The translations under genes and the position numbers were made by a program. A DNA stretch of 64,000 nt from Nonomuraea wenchangensis (lineage in GTDB: Bacteria > Actinomycetota > Actinomycetes > Streptosporangiales > Streptosporangiaceae): contig NZ_FOHX01000007.1 in the NCBI RefSeq assembly GCF_900111685.1, positions 359,986 to 423,985 of the forward strand, written 5' to 3'. The notes under the pieces were generated by a model. It saw only the letters and a list, made by a program, of their open reading frames with translations. It was not told the origin of the DNA and did not search any database. This document shows positions 48,999-57,536 of this stretch, in pieces. Position 1 is the first letter of the stretch. Each line of letters begins with the position of its first letter.

Positions 48999-50264
48999 AT
49001 GAGCGAACGACAAGCGCCCGTCATCGTCGTCGGCGCCGGCCTGGCCGGCCTGGCCTGCGCCGTCCACCTGCACGAGGCCGGCATCCCGGTACGGGTGCTG
49101 GAGGCGTCCGACGGCGTCGGCGGCCGGGTACGGACCGACGTCGTGAACGGGTTCCGGCTCGACCGCGGCTTCCAGGTGCTGCTCACCGGCTACCCCGAGG
49201 CGCGCCGCGTCCTCGATTTCGCCGCCCTGGACGTACGGCCGTTCGCCTCGGGACTGCTCGTCTGCGGCGCGGGCGGCGTCCGCTCCCGGGTGATGCTGCC
49301 GTGGCGGCATCCCCGACACGCGCTCAGCGGGCTGCTGTCCGGGATCGGCACCCCGCGCGACAAGGCCGTGCTGGCCGCGATCACCGCCCGCGACGTGGCC
49401 TTCCCCGCCTCCCGGCTGCGCCGCGGCCACGACCGTACGACCCTGGAGGAGCTGCTCGCCTGGGGCATGTCGGATGCGATGATCGACGGCCTGCTGCGCC
49501 CGTTCCTCGCCGGCGTGCTGCTCGAACGCGGCCTGGAGACCTCCAGCCGGGTCTTCCACCTGCTGTGGCGCTCCTTCGCGCGCGGCAGGACCGGCGTGCC
49601 CGCGTTCGGCATGGGCGAGATCCCGCGCCAGCTCGCCGACCGGCTGCCGCCGGGGACCGTCACCCTCGGCACCCGCGTCACCCGCGTCGCGTCCGGGGCG
49701 GTCGAGGTCGAGGGCGGCGGCACGTACGACGGCGCGGCGGTGGTGGTGGCGGCCGACCCCGGCACGGCGGGCCGGCTGCTGCCGGGGATCGAGGTGCCGG
49801 AGATGCGCGCGGTCACCACCTTCTACCACGTCGCGCCGCGCTCGCCGCTGGGCGAGCCCGTCCAGGTCATCGACGCCACCGGCGCGATCACCGACACCAT
49901 CGTGCTCACCGACGCGGCGCGCACGTACGCGGCCGACGGGCGGGCGCTGATCTCCACGTCCGTCCTCGGCGTGACCGGCGAGGAACGCCCGGTGCGCGAG
50001 CGGCTGAGCGAGATCTACGGCGACACCTCGTCCTGGGAGCACCTGGCGACGTACCAGGTGCCGGAGGCGCTGCCCGCGATGCCGCCGCCGCATCCGCTGC
50101 GCAGCCCCGTCCGGCTGCCCAATGGCGTGTACGTCTGCGGCGACCACCGCGACACCGGCTCCCAGCAGGGCGCCCTCGTCTCGGGACGGCGCACGGCCCA
50201 CGCCGTGCTGACCGCCCTCCACGCACCGGCACCCCAGCGCGCTCCCGCCGCGGGCCACCGCTGA
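48999..50264 (+). CDS. FAD-dependent oxidoreductase (amine oxidase/desaturase-like)
   Basis: 421 residues. N-terminal FAD Rossmann motif IVVGAGLAGLACAVHLHEAG with the downstream VLEASDGVGGRVRTD, typical of monoamine oxidase/phytoene desaturase proteins. Substrate-domain text (GFQVLLTGYPEARRVLD, FGMGEIPRQLADRL) and the C-terminal FAD closing motif NGVYVCGDHRDTGSQQGALVSG are present. The natural substrate is unknown. It starts 28 bp after the MBL gene, so the two may be cotranscribed. Confidence 0.88.
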   Translation: MSERQAPVIVVGAGLAGLACAVHLHEAGIPVRVLEASDGVGGRVRTDVVNGFRLDRGFQVLLTGYPEARRVLDFAALDVRPFASGLLVCGAGGVRSRVMLPWRHPRHALSGLLSGIGTPRDKAVLAAITARDVAFPASRLRRGHDRTTLEELLAWGMSDAMIDGLLRPFLAGVLLERGLETSSRVFHLLWRSFARGRTGVPAFGMGEIPRQLADRLPPGTVTLGTRVTRVASGAVEVEGGGTYDGAAVVVAADPGTAGRLLPGIEVPEMRAVTTFYHVAPRSPLGEPVQVIDATGAITDTIVLTDAARTYAADGRALISTSVLGVTGEERPVRERLSEIYGDTSSWEHLATYQVPEALPAMPPPHPLRSPVRLPNGVYVCGDHRDTGSQQGALVSGRRTAHAVLTALHAPAPQRAPAAGHR

Positions 50265-50281
50265 ACGCGCGGCCCGCGCCG

Positions 50282-51984
50282 TCAGCGGAGGACGGCGACC
50301 TCCTGGCCCGGCCCGCCGGTCGCCGACAGAGCCGGCCCGCCGGTCGCCGACAGGGCGGGCGCGCGGGTGCGTGTCGCCGCGTACCGGCCCGGCGTCGCCC
50401 GCCGGTCCAGCGTGATCCGCGTGACCCCCCGGCTCCCGGCCGCGACGTAGTAGTGCCGCCCTGAGGGCGCCCGCCACCACGCCCCGGCCACCACGTCGCG
50501 CCTGAGCCTGCTGCAGTCCCAGGTGCCGGTCCGGTCGCCGGTGCGCCAGGCGGACGTGCGCCCGCCATGCGTGGTGAACAGCACGCCCCGCACCAGGCTC
50601 CCGCCCCGAACGTCGGCCAGCCGCAGGCAGATCCAGCGCCCGTGCGCCCCCTCGGGCAGCGCGCCGCGCCAGAATTCCCACGCCGTCGCCACCTCGGCCC
50701 CGCCGGCCGGCCACTCGACCGCGCAGCCGAGCCCCTTCCAGACGCCGAACCCGTCCAGCGCGCCCGCCTCCGCCGGGCCCGGCGGCCGGTAGCGGGCCTC
50801 GGCGGGGGAGATCCCGCCGAGATCGAGCATCGTGTACGGCAGGCCGGGCGCGATCTCCGGCGCCCGCAGCCGCAGCATCGGCCCCCGGTGGCACCGCCCG
50901 CCCGCCGCCGGCACCGGCGCGGTCACCCCGTCCTCGATCCCGACCACCCGCCACACCGGGGAGCGCCCGGACAGCGGCGCGGCCGACATCTCGCGCACCC
51001 ACGGCGGCACCAGGTAACGGCTGCCCGCCGCCGTGGCGCGCAGCGTGAGCGGGGGAGCCCCGCCGGGCCTGGCGCGCGGCGCGGGGAACACCTCCAGCCT
51101 GCCCGGCCCGCCCGCCTCGGTGTAGCGGGCGACCTGCTCGCCGTCACGTGTGAGCACCACGGTCGCGCCGTCCACCCGCCCGGCGTACAGGAGCTGCCCG
51201 GTCGGCCGTCCCCAGGCGCGCAGGGCGCGGGCGACGAGGGCGGCGTCGCCGGTGAGCGCGCCGCGCGGCCCCCACGTGGACAGGTCCAGCTCGGTGCTGC
51301 GCCGCCAGGCGTCCGGCGCGGCCGACACGGCGGCGGGGCCGGGCCGGTCGCCGGCCACGCCGACGGCGACGACCTCGGGCGTGCCGGGCAGCAGCGGCAC
51401 CGCGACCGCCGCCGCCAGCGCAGCCGCGACCGCGCCGGCGACCAGCCCGGCCCGCGGCCGGCCGCCGGGAAGCCGGCCGTAGCAGCGGGCGAGCGTCGGG
51501 TCGGAGGAGGGACGGAACATCGCCGCCGCGCCGTCGCCGAACCGCCCCTCCAGCGCCGCGACCTCCGCCAGCGCGCCCTCGGGATCGCTCACCCGCGCGC
51601 CGGCCAGGATCGCGGCCACCTCGCCCGCGGGCCGCCCCTCCAGCCGCAGCAGCGCGTACGCCGCCCGCGCCGCCGGCCGTAACGCCATCAGCTCCCCGGT
51701 GAAGGCCGCGTCGGTGCCCCGGGTGACGGCGGGCACCACCTCCAGCCGCGTGAACCGGCCGGACCAGGGCGGGATCCGGGCCCGCAGCGCCCGCCGCAGC
51801 ACCGTACGGCGCAGCCGCGCCTGGTCGCGCCCGCGATGGCGGGCCAGCCCGGCGGCGGCGAGCCGGTGCGCGAGCACCAGCCTGCGCTCCTCCCCGGCGG
51901 ACGGCGGGAGGACCAGGTAGGCGAGCCACACCAGCCGCGGTACGGCCGCGCCAGGCTCCCGCTGTCTCGGACGGACCGTCGCAC
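50282..51984 (-). pseudogene. Large membrane protein with an apparent frameshift near its 5' end
   Basis: An open frame from GTG 51931 to 50282 gives 549 residues, beginning VWLAYLVLPPSAGEERRLVL. A start with much better signals is GTG 51984 (GAGGAG six bases upstream, giving RRSVRDSGSLAR) in another frame; joined over a one-base slip near 51945-51955 the reading becomes the expected N-terminus. The first 165 residues are a cytoplasmic helical region that vaguely resembles sigma-factor-like proteins. A membrane helix (AGLVAGAVAAALAAAVAVPLL) follows at about 170-190, then an outer part with no recognised domain. The C-terminus has two copies of PALSATGG (24-bp tandem repeat, 50311-50358). Real gene decay, sequencing error or an unrecognised start cannot be separated here. 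Confidence 0.5.
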
Positions 51985-52172
51985 AGGCTGCTCCTCACCA
52001 ACGGTGACGGGGAGATTGCGTACCGCGACAGCAGGGTAGTAGCCGTTCTTTCCTGGCATGGGCAGGATGCCGAAAAAACGCCCGTACGCCCGCCGATCTG
52101 GCGCGGCCTTCTGGACAGGGGGCGGCGGCACCGCCAAGCTGGGAACCTCTTCCCGCCGAGCCGAGGTGAGCG

Positions 52173-52613
52173 GTGCCCGAGACCCTCCTGCGCAACACCT
52201 TCCACGTTCCCGCCCCACCCGACGCGGTACGGGCCCATCTGAGCGAACCGGCCAGCTACATCGGCCTGTCGCCGCTGGTGGTGGAGGTGCGCGACGTTCG
52301 GCGCGAGGCCGATCTGGTCCGCTACGTCAGCGTGGAGCGCTTCCGCTTCCTCGGCTTCCTGCGCTACGACAACCTGCTCAGGGTCACGCTGCGCTCCACC
52401 GAGGACGCCGTCGAGGGCGAGGTGGACAGCCCCGGCGGGGTCAAGCTGGCCTACCGGTTCGGCCTGACCGCCCGCGACGGCGGCACCGAGGTGGCCGACG
52501 AGCTGCGGCTGCGGGCCGCCTTCGGCCCCCTGCTCGGCTACGCCGCCCGCCAGGCCCGCGCGGTGCAGCTCGCCCGCGCCGGCATCCTGGCCGACCGCGC
52601 TCCAGCCCTCTGA
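52173..52613 (+). CDS. SRPBCC (polyketide cyclase/START-like) protein
   Basis: 146 residues from GTG 52173 (GAGGTGA upstream). Helix-grip fold: LLRNTFHVPAPPDAVRAHLS, then strands (LVRYVSVERFRFLG, LLRVTLRSTEDAVEGEVD) and a C-terminal helix (AFGPLLGYAARQARAVQLARAG). A small hydrophobic ligand is expected. A role in cell-wall lipid or polyketide chemistry cannot be read from the context. Confidence 0.8.
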   Translation: MPETLLRNTFHVPAPPDAVRAHLSEPASYIGLSPLVVEVRDVRREADLVRYVSVERFRFLGFLRYDNLLRVTLRSTEDAVEGEVDSPGGVKLAYRFGLTARDGGTEVADELRLRAAFGPLLGYAARQARAVQLARAGILADRAPAL

Positions 52614-52720
52614 ACCCTTGACCGGCGCACCGCCGCGGGACGCGGCGGTGCGGTGACGGCCACCCGACCGAGCCGCGACGGCGATCAACTCGTGATGTGC
52701 ACCTGCCACGATCCGGCCTC

Positions 52721-53179
52721 ATGACCCCCCGTCACCTGACCGTGGCCGCCTTCCTGGCGGGTGCGCTCGCGGGCTGCTCCGCCGCGCCCGCGCCCGCGTC
52801 CTCGGCCGTCCCCGCGCCCGCGGGGGCGGCGCAACCCGGCGTGGAGCAGTTGCACGCCTCCGAACTGCGGCCCGGCGACTGCCTCGCGCCGATGCCCCAG
52901 AGCTTCGTCGTGACGCTCATGTCCTGCTCGGAGCCGCACGCGGCGGAGTACGCCACCACGTACGTGGTGCCCGACCAGCCGTGGCCGGGAGAGGAGGCGC
53001 TGGGCGCCCTCGCCCGCGAGGGATGCGCGCCCAGGATGCGGTACGTGCCCGAGCGCAGGTCGGGGCTCACCGTGGCCGCGCTGGTGCCGGAGGAGGCGGA
53101 CTGGCCCCGTCACCGGACCGCGTACTGCCTGGCGGTCCGGGCCGACGGCGGCCAGCTCGTCGGCCGCGTCATCCTGTGA
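52721..53179 (+). CDS. Secreted lipoprotein, septum-formation-like
   Basis: 152 residues from ATG 52721. The signal ends in the lipobox LAGC, so the mature protein is lipid-anchored. The mature part (LRPGDCLAPMP, VTLMSCSEPHAAEYATTYVV, AREGCAPRMRYVP, TAYCLAVRADGGQLVG) has the Cys-pair pattern of the Septum_form (DUF4190/4333-type) domain of actinobacterial outer proteins. The last 11 bp overlap the convergent gene. Function unknown. Confidence 0.78.
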   Translation: MTPRHLTVAAFLAGALAGCSAAPAPASSAVPAPAGAAQPGVEQLHASELRPGDCLAPMPQSFVVTLMSCSEPHAAEYATTYVVPDQPWPGEEALGALAREGCAPRMRYVPERRSGLTVAALVPEEADWPRHRTAYCLAVRADGGQLVGRVIL

Positions 53180-54005
53180 CGGGGACCGGCCGGGAGGCGG
53201 GCGCCGCCAGGTCGTGGCCGGAACGGGCCAGCCAGATCACCTGCAGCGCCCCGGCGAGCGCCCCGAGGCCGCCGACGGGGGCCGAGACGGGCTCGACCGG
53301 CGTGCCCGACATCACGAGAACGGCCGCCACCAGCACCGACACGTACGGCGTCACCAGGGCGGCGATGCCGTACGCGACCGTGACGGGACGCCAGCGCTCG
53401 TGGTCGCGCTGCGCCAGCAGCACCAGCACCGTCCAGATCAGGGTCGCCACCCCGACCACCAGGTAGAGCGGGTCGATCTCGGGCAGGCCGACCAGGCCCA
53501 GCAGCGCGAGGACCGTCATGCCCCCGAACGCCACCGCGCCCGCGCTCCTGATCGTCTCCGCCCGCGCCAGGCGGGGCCGCAGCGCCGGGCGCACCAGCAC
53601 CGGGTGGATCAGCACGGCGACCGCCCACATCGACAGCGCGCTGACGGTGTCCGCCCACCACGGCCAGGGCGCCGGGAGCGGGTGGAGCAGCAGCGTGGTG
53701 GCCGCGGCGGCGTACAGGGCGAACCGCGCCCGCCGGACCCTCGGCTCCTCCTCCTCGCGGGACGCCGTCTCCAGGGGACCGCGCAGGCACTGCCACAGGG
53801 CCCAGGCCCAGGGGACGGAGGCCAGGACGGCGATCAGCACGTCCTGGCCCGTCGCGCCGGCGTCCGGCTCCTGCATGATCGTCAGCCGCCACAGCAGGGC
53901 CAGGTCGCCGGTGGCCGCCGCGACGACGCCGGCCACGGCCACCGCGGCGACATAGACACCCGTCACGATCAGGGCGAGCAGGGTGGAGCGGCGGCGAGGC
54001 GGCAC
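53169..54005 (-). CDS. Multi-pass membrane protein of unknown function
   Basis: 278 residues from GTG 54005. About eight hydrophobic segments (LLALIVTGVYVAAVAVAGVV, VLIAVLASVPWAWALWQCL, YAAAATTLLLHPLP, VAFGGMTVLALLGLVGL, LYLVVGVATLIWTVLVLLA) with an acidic loop EEEEPRVRR. No named family. The overlap with the lipoprotein gene (53169-53179) is convergent. Confidence 0.72.
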   Translation of the reverse strand: MPPRRRSTLLALIVTGVYVAAVAVAGVVAAATGDLALLWRLTIMQEPDAGATGQDVLIAVLASVPWAWALWQCLRGPLETASREEEEPRVRRARFALYAAAATTLLLHPLPAPWPWWADTVSALSMWAVAVLIHPVLVRPALRPRLARAETIRSAGAVAFGGMTVLALLGLVGLPEIDPLYLVVGVATLIWTVLVLLAQRDHERWRPVTVAYGIAALVTPYVSVLVAAVLVMSGTPVEPVSAPVGGLGALAGALQVIWLARSGHDLAAPASRPVPVTG

Positions 54006-54073
54006 GGGACACTTCCGAGGGGGGTGAGCGGAGGTCGGGCGCTCACCCTATCGGCGCTCCGGCGCGAAGTCGA

Positions 54074-54940
54074 TCAAGCGCTGAGCCGGGCCAGCTCCTC
54101 CGCCGTGAGCTCCAGCTCCGCCGCCGCGACCGAGTCGAGGATGGTCTCCGGGCGGCTCGCCCCCGGGATCGGGATGACGACCGGGCTGCGGGCCAGCTCC
54201 CAGGCGAGGCAGACCTGCTGCGGCGAGACGCCGCGATCGCCGGCGATCGCGTGGAAGGCGGGGTGGCCGCTCAGCTCCCCGGTACGCCCGATCCCGCCCA
54301 GCGGCGACCAGGGCAGGAAGGCGATGCCGAGCTCGGCGCACACGTCGATCTCGGGCTCGCTGGAGCGGAAGCGCGGCGAGAACTCGTTCTGCACGCTCAC
54401 CAGCCGGTCGCCGAGGATGGCGTGGGCGAGCCTGATCTGCTCGGGATCGGCGTTCGAGATCCCGGCGAAGCGGATCTTGCCCGCGTCGTGCAGATCCTTC
54501 AGCGCGCCGATCGTCTCCTCGTACGGCACCTTCGGGTCGGGCCGGTGGTGCTGGTAGAGGCCGATGACGTCCACGCCGAGGGCCTTCAGCGAGCGGTCGC
54601 AGGCCCGCTTGAGATAGGAGGGGCTGCCGTCCACGTCCCATCCGCCGGGTGTCCGGGTGTGGCCGCCCTTGGTCGCGACGAGCACGGCGGCGGAGTCGCC
54701 CGGCCACAGGGACAGGGCGCGGGCGACCAGCCGCTCGTTGTGGCCCACGTCGGTGTGGGAGGGCGTATACGCGTCCGCCGTGTCGACCAGGGTCACACCG
54801 GCGTCCAGGGCCGCGTGGATCGTCCGGATCGACTGGTTCTCGTCCGGCATGTGGCCGGCCACCGACATCGGCATGGCGCCGAGCCCGATGGCTCCGACCT
54901 GCAAGTTTCCGAGGGTACGCGTCCTCATGGCGTTGTGCAT
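54074..54940 (-). CDS. Aldo/keto reductase
   Basis: 288 residues from ATG 54940 (leaderless; ATG 54928 is an alternative). AKR barrel with Asp53, Tyr58 (DTADAYTPS), Lys91 (ATKGGHTR) and His131 (YQHHRPD), the complete catalytic tetrad; IPIPGASRPETI near the end binds NADPH. Reduces carbonyls such as aldehydes or ketoses. Its promoter is MerR-type (54947-54977), suggesting induction by an electrophile or toxic aldehyde. The Cys-free tetrad region shows no loss of function. Confidence 0.93.
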   Translation of the reverse strand: MHNAMRTRTLGNLQVGAIGLGAMPMSVAGHMPDENQSIRTIHAALDAGVTLVDTADAYTPSHTDVGHNERLVARALSLWPGDSAAVLVATKGGHTRTPGGWDVDGSPSYLKRACDRSLKALGVDVIGLYQHHRPDPKVPYEETIGALKDLHDAGKIRFAGISNADPEQIRLAHAILGDRLVSVQNEFSPRFRSSEPEIDVCAELGIAFLPWSPLGGIGRTGELSGHPAFHAIAGDRGVSPQQVCLAWELARSPVVIPIPGASRPETILDSVAAAELELTAEELARLSA

Positions 54941-54946
54941 GGGACC

Positions 54947-54977
54947 ACCCTGTCCGCTGGAGCGCGCTCCAGGTCAA
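54947..54977 (-). promoter_or_regulatory. MerR-type promoter of the aldo/keto reductase gene
   Basis: Minus strand: -35 TTGACC (54977-54972), a 19-bp spacer, -10 CAGGGT (54952-54947). The spacer holds the perfect palindrome CTGGAGCGCGCTCCAG (54957-54972). The ATG begins six bases after the -10, so the mRNA is probably leaderless. No merR gene is adjacent. Confidence 0.8.
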
Positions 54978-54986
54978 ATCCGGCGC

Positions 54987-55433
54987 TCACGTGGCGGCCC
55001 ACTGGCCGGCCCGCAGCTCGTCGAGGAGCCGGGCGGGCTCCTCGACGGTGACCGTCAGCGCGGGATGGCGCAGCACGCCGAGGGGTTCGCCGCCCGACAC
55101 CGACCGGCGGAAGCGGATGCACACCCCCTGCCGGGTGTTGCTGCCGAAGGTGAGGCCCCCGTCGGCGAGCGACAGGTGCGGCCCGATCGCCTTGACCGCC
55201 GAGTACGGCCCCGACAACTCGGCGCCGGCCACGTTCGCGCGCGGCGACAGCACCAGCCACGGCCCGAACCGGACCCGCAGCACATCGTCGCCGAGCGTCA
55301 GCTCGCAGGTGTCCGGCCTGATGCCCAGCAGGCGCAGCAGCGGCCGGTACCGGTCCTCGAAGGCGAAGCCGAAGCGCCGCGTCTTTCCGTCGTGATGCAC
55401 GTTGCTGCGGCTACCCGGCCACGGCCGTCCCAC
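54987..55433 (-). CDS. Conserved actinobacterial protein of unknown function
   Basis: 148 residues if started at GTG 55433; a later GTG (before HHDGKTRRFGF) would drop about 11 residues. Strands such as CELTLGDDVLRVRFGPWLVL and a region ANVAGAELSGPYSAVKAIGP, LSLADGGLTFGSNTRQGVCI are recurrent in actinobacterial hypotheticals of this length. It ends VTVEEPARLLDELRAGQ. No membrane helix, no known activity. Next to the AKR promoter. Confidence 0.75.
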   Translation of the reverse strand: MGRPWPGSRSNVHHDGKTRRFGFAFEDRYRPLLRLLGIRPDTCELTLGDDVLRVRFGPWLVLSPRANVAGAELSGPYSAVKAIGPHLSLADGGLTFGSNTRQGVCIRFRRSVSGGEPLGVLRHPALTVTVEEPARLLDELRAGQWAAT

Positions 55434-55436
55434 GCC

Positions 55437-55931
55437 TCACTTGGACAGGTAGAGGGTCTTCCAGGTGCCGGCGTACAGGCAGTTCAGCGACGGCTTGGCG
55501 GCCTTGGCCTCCGAGCAGACCTTGAGCTCGACCTGGTAGACGTCGTGGTGCTTGACGGAGAAGCGCTTCGGCGTGCGGTAGGAGCAGTCGCGCACCCAGT
55601 GGTTCCTGCTCGGCAGCTCGTTGCCGGAGCGGTACGTGACGCGGAAGACGGCCCAGCCGCAGGACGCGGACCTGGTGGAGTCCTCGACCGTGCCCGAGAT
55701 CGTGACGACGGCGGCGGTGGGCAGGTCGGCGTGGTCCTCGCCGGTGGCGGTCAGCTTGCCGGCGGTCTTGGCCGCCTTGCCGGGCGCGTAGTACGGGCCC
55801 CAGGCGACGGGCGCCGACTGAGCGGCAGCGGTGGTGGTGTCGGTGGCGGCCTGGGCGGCGGCCGGGGTCATCAGGATCGCGGCGGAGGTGGCGGTGACGG
55901 CGAGGGCGGCGAGGGCGCGGGTGGCGGTCAT
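55437..55931 (-). CDS. Small secreted protein
   Basis: 164 residues from ATG 55931 (AGGAAGGA nine bases upstream); an upstream ATG (56012) has no such site. The signal peptide TRALAALAVTATSAAILMTP ends in AAAQAA. The mature part has four Cys (CGWAVFRVTY, DCSYRT, CSEAKA, CLYAG) probably forming two disulfide bonds and beta-rich text TISGTVEDSTRSASCGW. No family recognised; resembles secreted, disulfide-stabilised small proteins of actinomycetes. Confidence 0.75.
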   Translation of the reverse strand: MTATRALAALAVTATSAAILMTPAAAQAATDTTTAAAQSAPVAWGPYYAPGKAAKTAGKLTATGEDHADLPTAAVVTISGTVEDSTRSASCGWAVFRVTYRSGNELPSRNHWVRDCSYRTPKRFSVKHHDVYQVELKVCSEAKAAKPSLNCLYAGTWKTLYLSK

Positions 55932-56110
55932 GGGGAGCGTCCTTCCTGGGGAGGCGGTGACCCCAGAATGCGCGGGACCGATTTCAACCTGCTTACCGAT
56001 CGCATCATTCACCTGCGAACGCCTTGATTCCGGCTAAAAGGGCATGTGACGCCATCTGCGCGCGCCCCTGGCAGGGGCGGGCGGCGACGGTCCGCGCGAG
56101 AATGCTCGCT

Positions 56111-57103
56111 GTGATTGTGGACATGGCGATCTACCGCGACGGCACGCGCGAGACCATCACCGGCGACATCAGCGACGCCTGGAGCGCCGCCCGCACCAGG
56201 GGCGGCGGCTTCCTGTGGATCGGTCTGCACGAGCCCACGCAGGAGGAGTTCGACCTGATCAGCAGCGAGGTGAGCCTGCACCCGCTGGCGGTGGAGGACG
56301 CCATCAAGGCCCATCAGCGGCCCAAGCTCGAACGCTACGACGACACCCTGTTCGTGGTGCTCAAGACGCTGCTGTACGTCGAGGAGACCTCCGACATCGA
56401 GATCGGCGAGATCAACCTGTTCCTCGGCCACGACTTCGTCATCTCCGTCCGGCACGGCGGCGCCAACCCGCTGAAGGAGGTGCGCCGGCGCGTGGAGTCG
56501 GACCCCGAGCTGCTGGCCGCGGGGCCGTCGGGCGTCATGTACGCGATCTGCGACGCGGTCGTCGACACCTACTCCCTGGTCTCGTACGAGGTCGAGCACG
56601 ACCTGATCGCGCTGGAGCGGCGGGTGTTCAGCGGCGAGCAGTCCGACGTGACCGCGGACATCTACTCGCTCAAGCGGGAGGTCCTGGAGTTCCGGACCGC
56701 GCAGGACCCGCTGATCCCGGTCCTGGAGGAGATCGTCAAGGGCCGGGTGGAGCTGTGCGCGAGCAACCGGGAGCTGTTCCGCGACGTCCTGGACCACCTG
56801 CTGCGGGTGGACGGCAAGGTGGACGAGCACAACGAGCTGCTGTCCAGCGCGCTCAGCGCCCATCTGGCGCTGGTCGGCAGCGAGCAGAACAAGGTCGCCA
56901 TGCAGCAGAACGCCGACATGCGCAAGATCTCCTCCTGGGCGGCCATCATCGCCGTCCCGACGCTGATCGCCGGTGTGTACGGGATGAACTTCGACCACAT
57001 GCCCGAGCTGCACTGGGCGTACGGCTACCCGCTGTGTCTGGGGACGATGGCGGTGGCGGTGCTCGTGGTGTACCGGCTGCTGCGCGGGAGCGGCTGGCTG
57101 TGA
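56111..57103 (+). CDS. CorA-type magnesium/cobalt transporter
   Basis: 330 residues from GTG 56111 (gives the usual MIVD start; ATG 56102 is an alternative, longer by three). A large cytoplasmic domain (residues 1-265; FLWIGLHEPTQEEFDLISSE, HPLAVEDAIKAHQRPKLERY) ends in a long stalk helix, followed by two C-terminal helices. The pore motif GMN is present in YGMNFDHMPEL. It imports Mg2+ (or Co2+/Ni2+) down its electrochemical gradient as a pentamer. Confidence 0.95.
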   Translation: MIVDMAIYRDGTRETITGDISDAWSAARTRGGGFLWIGLHEPTQEEFDLISSEVSLHPLAVEDAIKAHQRPKLERYDDTLFVVLKTLLYVEETSDIEIGEINLFLGHDFVISVRHGGANPLKEVRRRVESDPELLAAGPSGVMYAICDAVVDTYSLVSYEVEHDLIALERRVFSGEQSDVTADIYSLKREVLEFRTAQDPLIPVLEEIVKGRVELCASNRELFRDVLDHLLRVDGKVDEHNELLSSALSAHLALVGSEQNKVAMQQNADMRKISSWAAIIAVPTLIAGVYGMNFDHMPELHWAYGYPLCLGTMAVAVLVVYRLLRGSGWL

Positions 57104-57119
57104 AGCCGGCCGGAGGCCG

Positions 57120-57491
57120 TCAGGCGAGGGCGGCCAGGGCCTCCTCCAGGCTGTCGTGGAGGGGCAGGCGCTCGGCGAGGCCGGTGATCCAGATCACCCG
57201 GGCGCGGGCGTAGTCGACGCCGATGAGCGCGAACCTGCCGCCGGAGGAGAGCGTCGTCTGCCAGCGGTGCACGATCAGCCCCAGGGCGCGCGAGTCCATG
57301 AACGTCACCCCGGCGAGGTCGAGGATCAGCGCCGGGCCGGCCTGGGACAGGAACTCCGCGAACTCCTCGCGCGTGGTGGCGTCGAGCAGCCCGTCGACGG
57401 CGATCACGGTGATGCCGTCGACGACCCTGGAGGTCAGGGTGAGGCTCCTGGGCCGCTCGCTCTCACCGTCCTGCGCGATCATGGTTGTCAT
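57120..57491 (-). CDS. STAS-domain anti-sigma-factor antagonist
   Basis: 123 residues from ATG 57491 (start uncertain; ATG 57518 and 57482 are also possible). The STAS fold is clear: VDGITVIAVDGLLDATTREEF and LILDLAGVTFMDSRALGLIV, where the Ser in DSRAL is the phosphorylation site of SpoIIAA/BldG-type proteins, and a final SLEEALAALA helix. It would bind an anti-sigma kinase and free a sigma factor when unphosphorylated. No kinase or sigma gene is adjacent, so its partner is encoded elsewhere. Confidence 0.88.
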   Translation of the reverse strand: MTTMIAQDGESERPRSLTLTSRVVDGITVIAVDGLLDATTREEFAEFLSQAGPALILDLAGVTFMDSRALGLIVHRWQTTLSSGGRFALIGVDYARARVIWITGLAERLPLHDSLEEALAALA

Positions 57492-57536
57492 CGTAGTGGT
57501 CGCGCTCCCGCCCGGCATCCGGGGACGGGCCGATCG

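Noticed and set aside
45719-50264. Secondary-metabolite gene cluster
   Set aside because: The reductase/hydrolase, MBL and FAD proteins are suggestive, but there is no synthase, carrier protein or other core biosynthetic gene.
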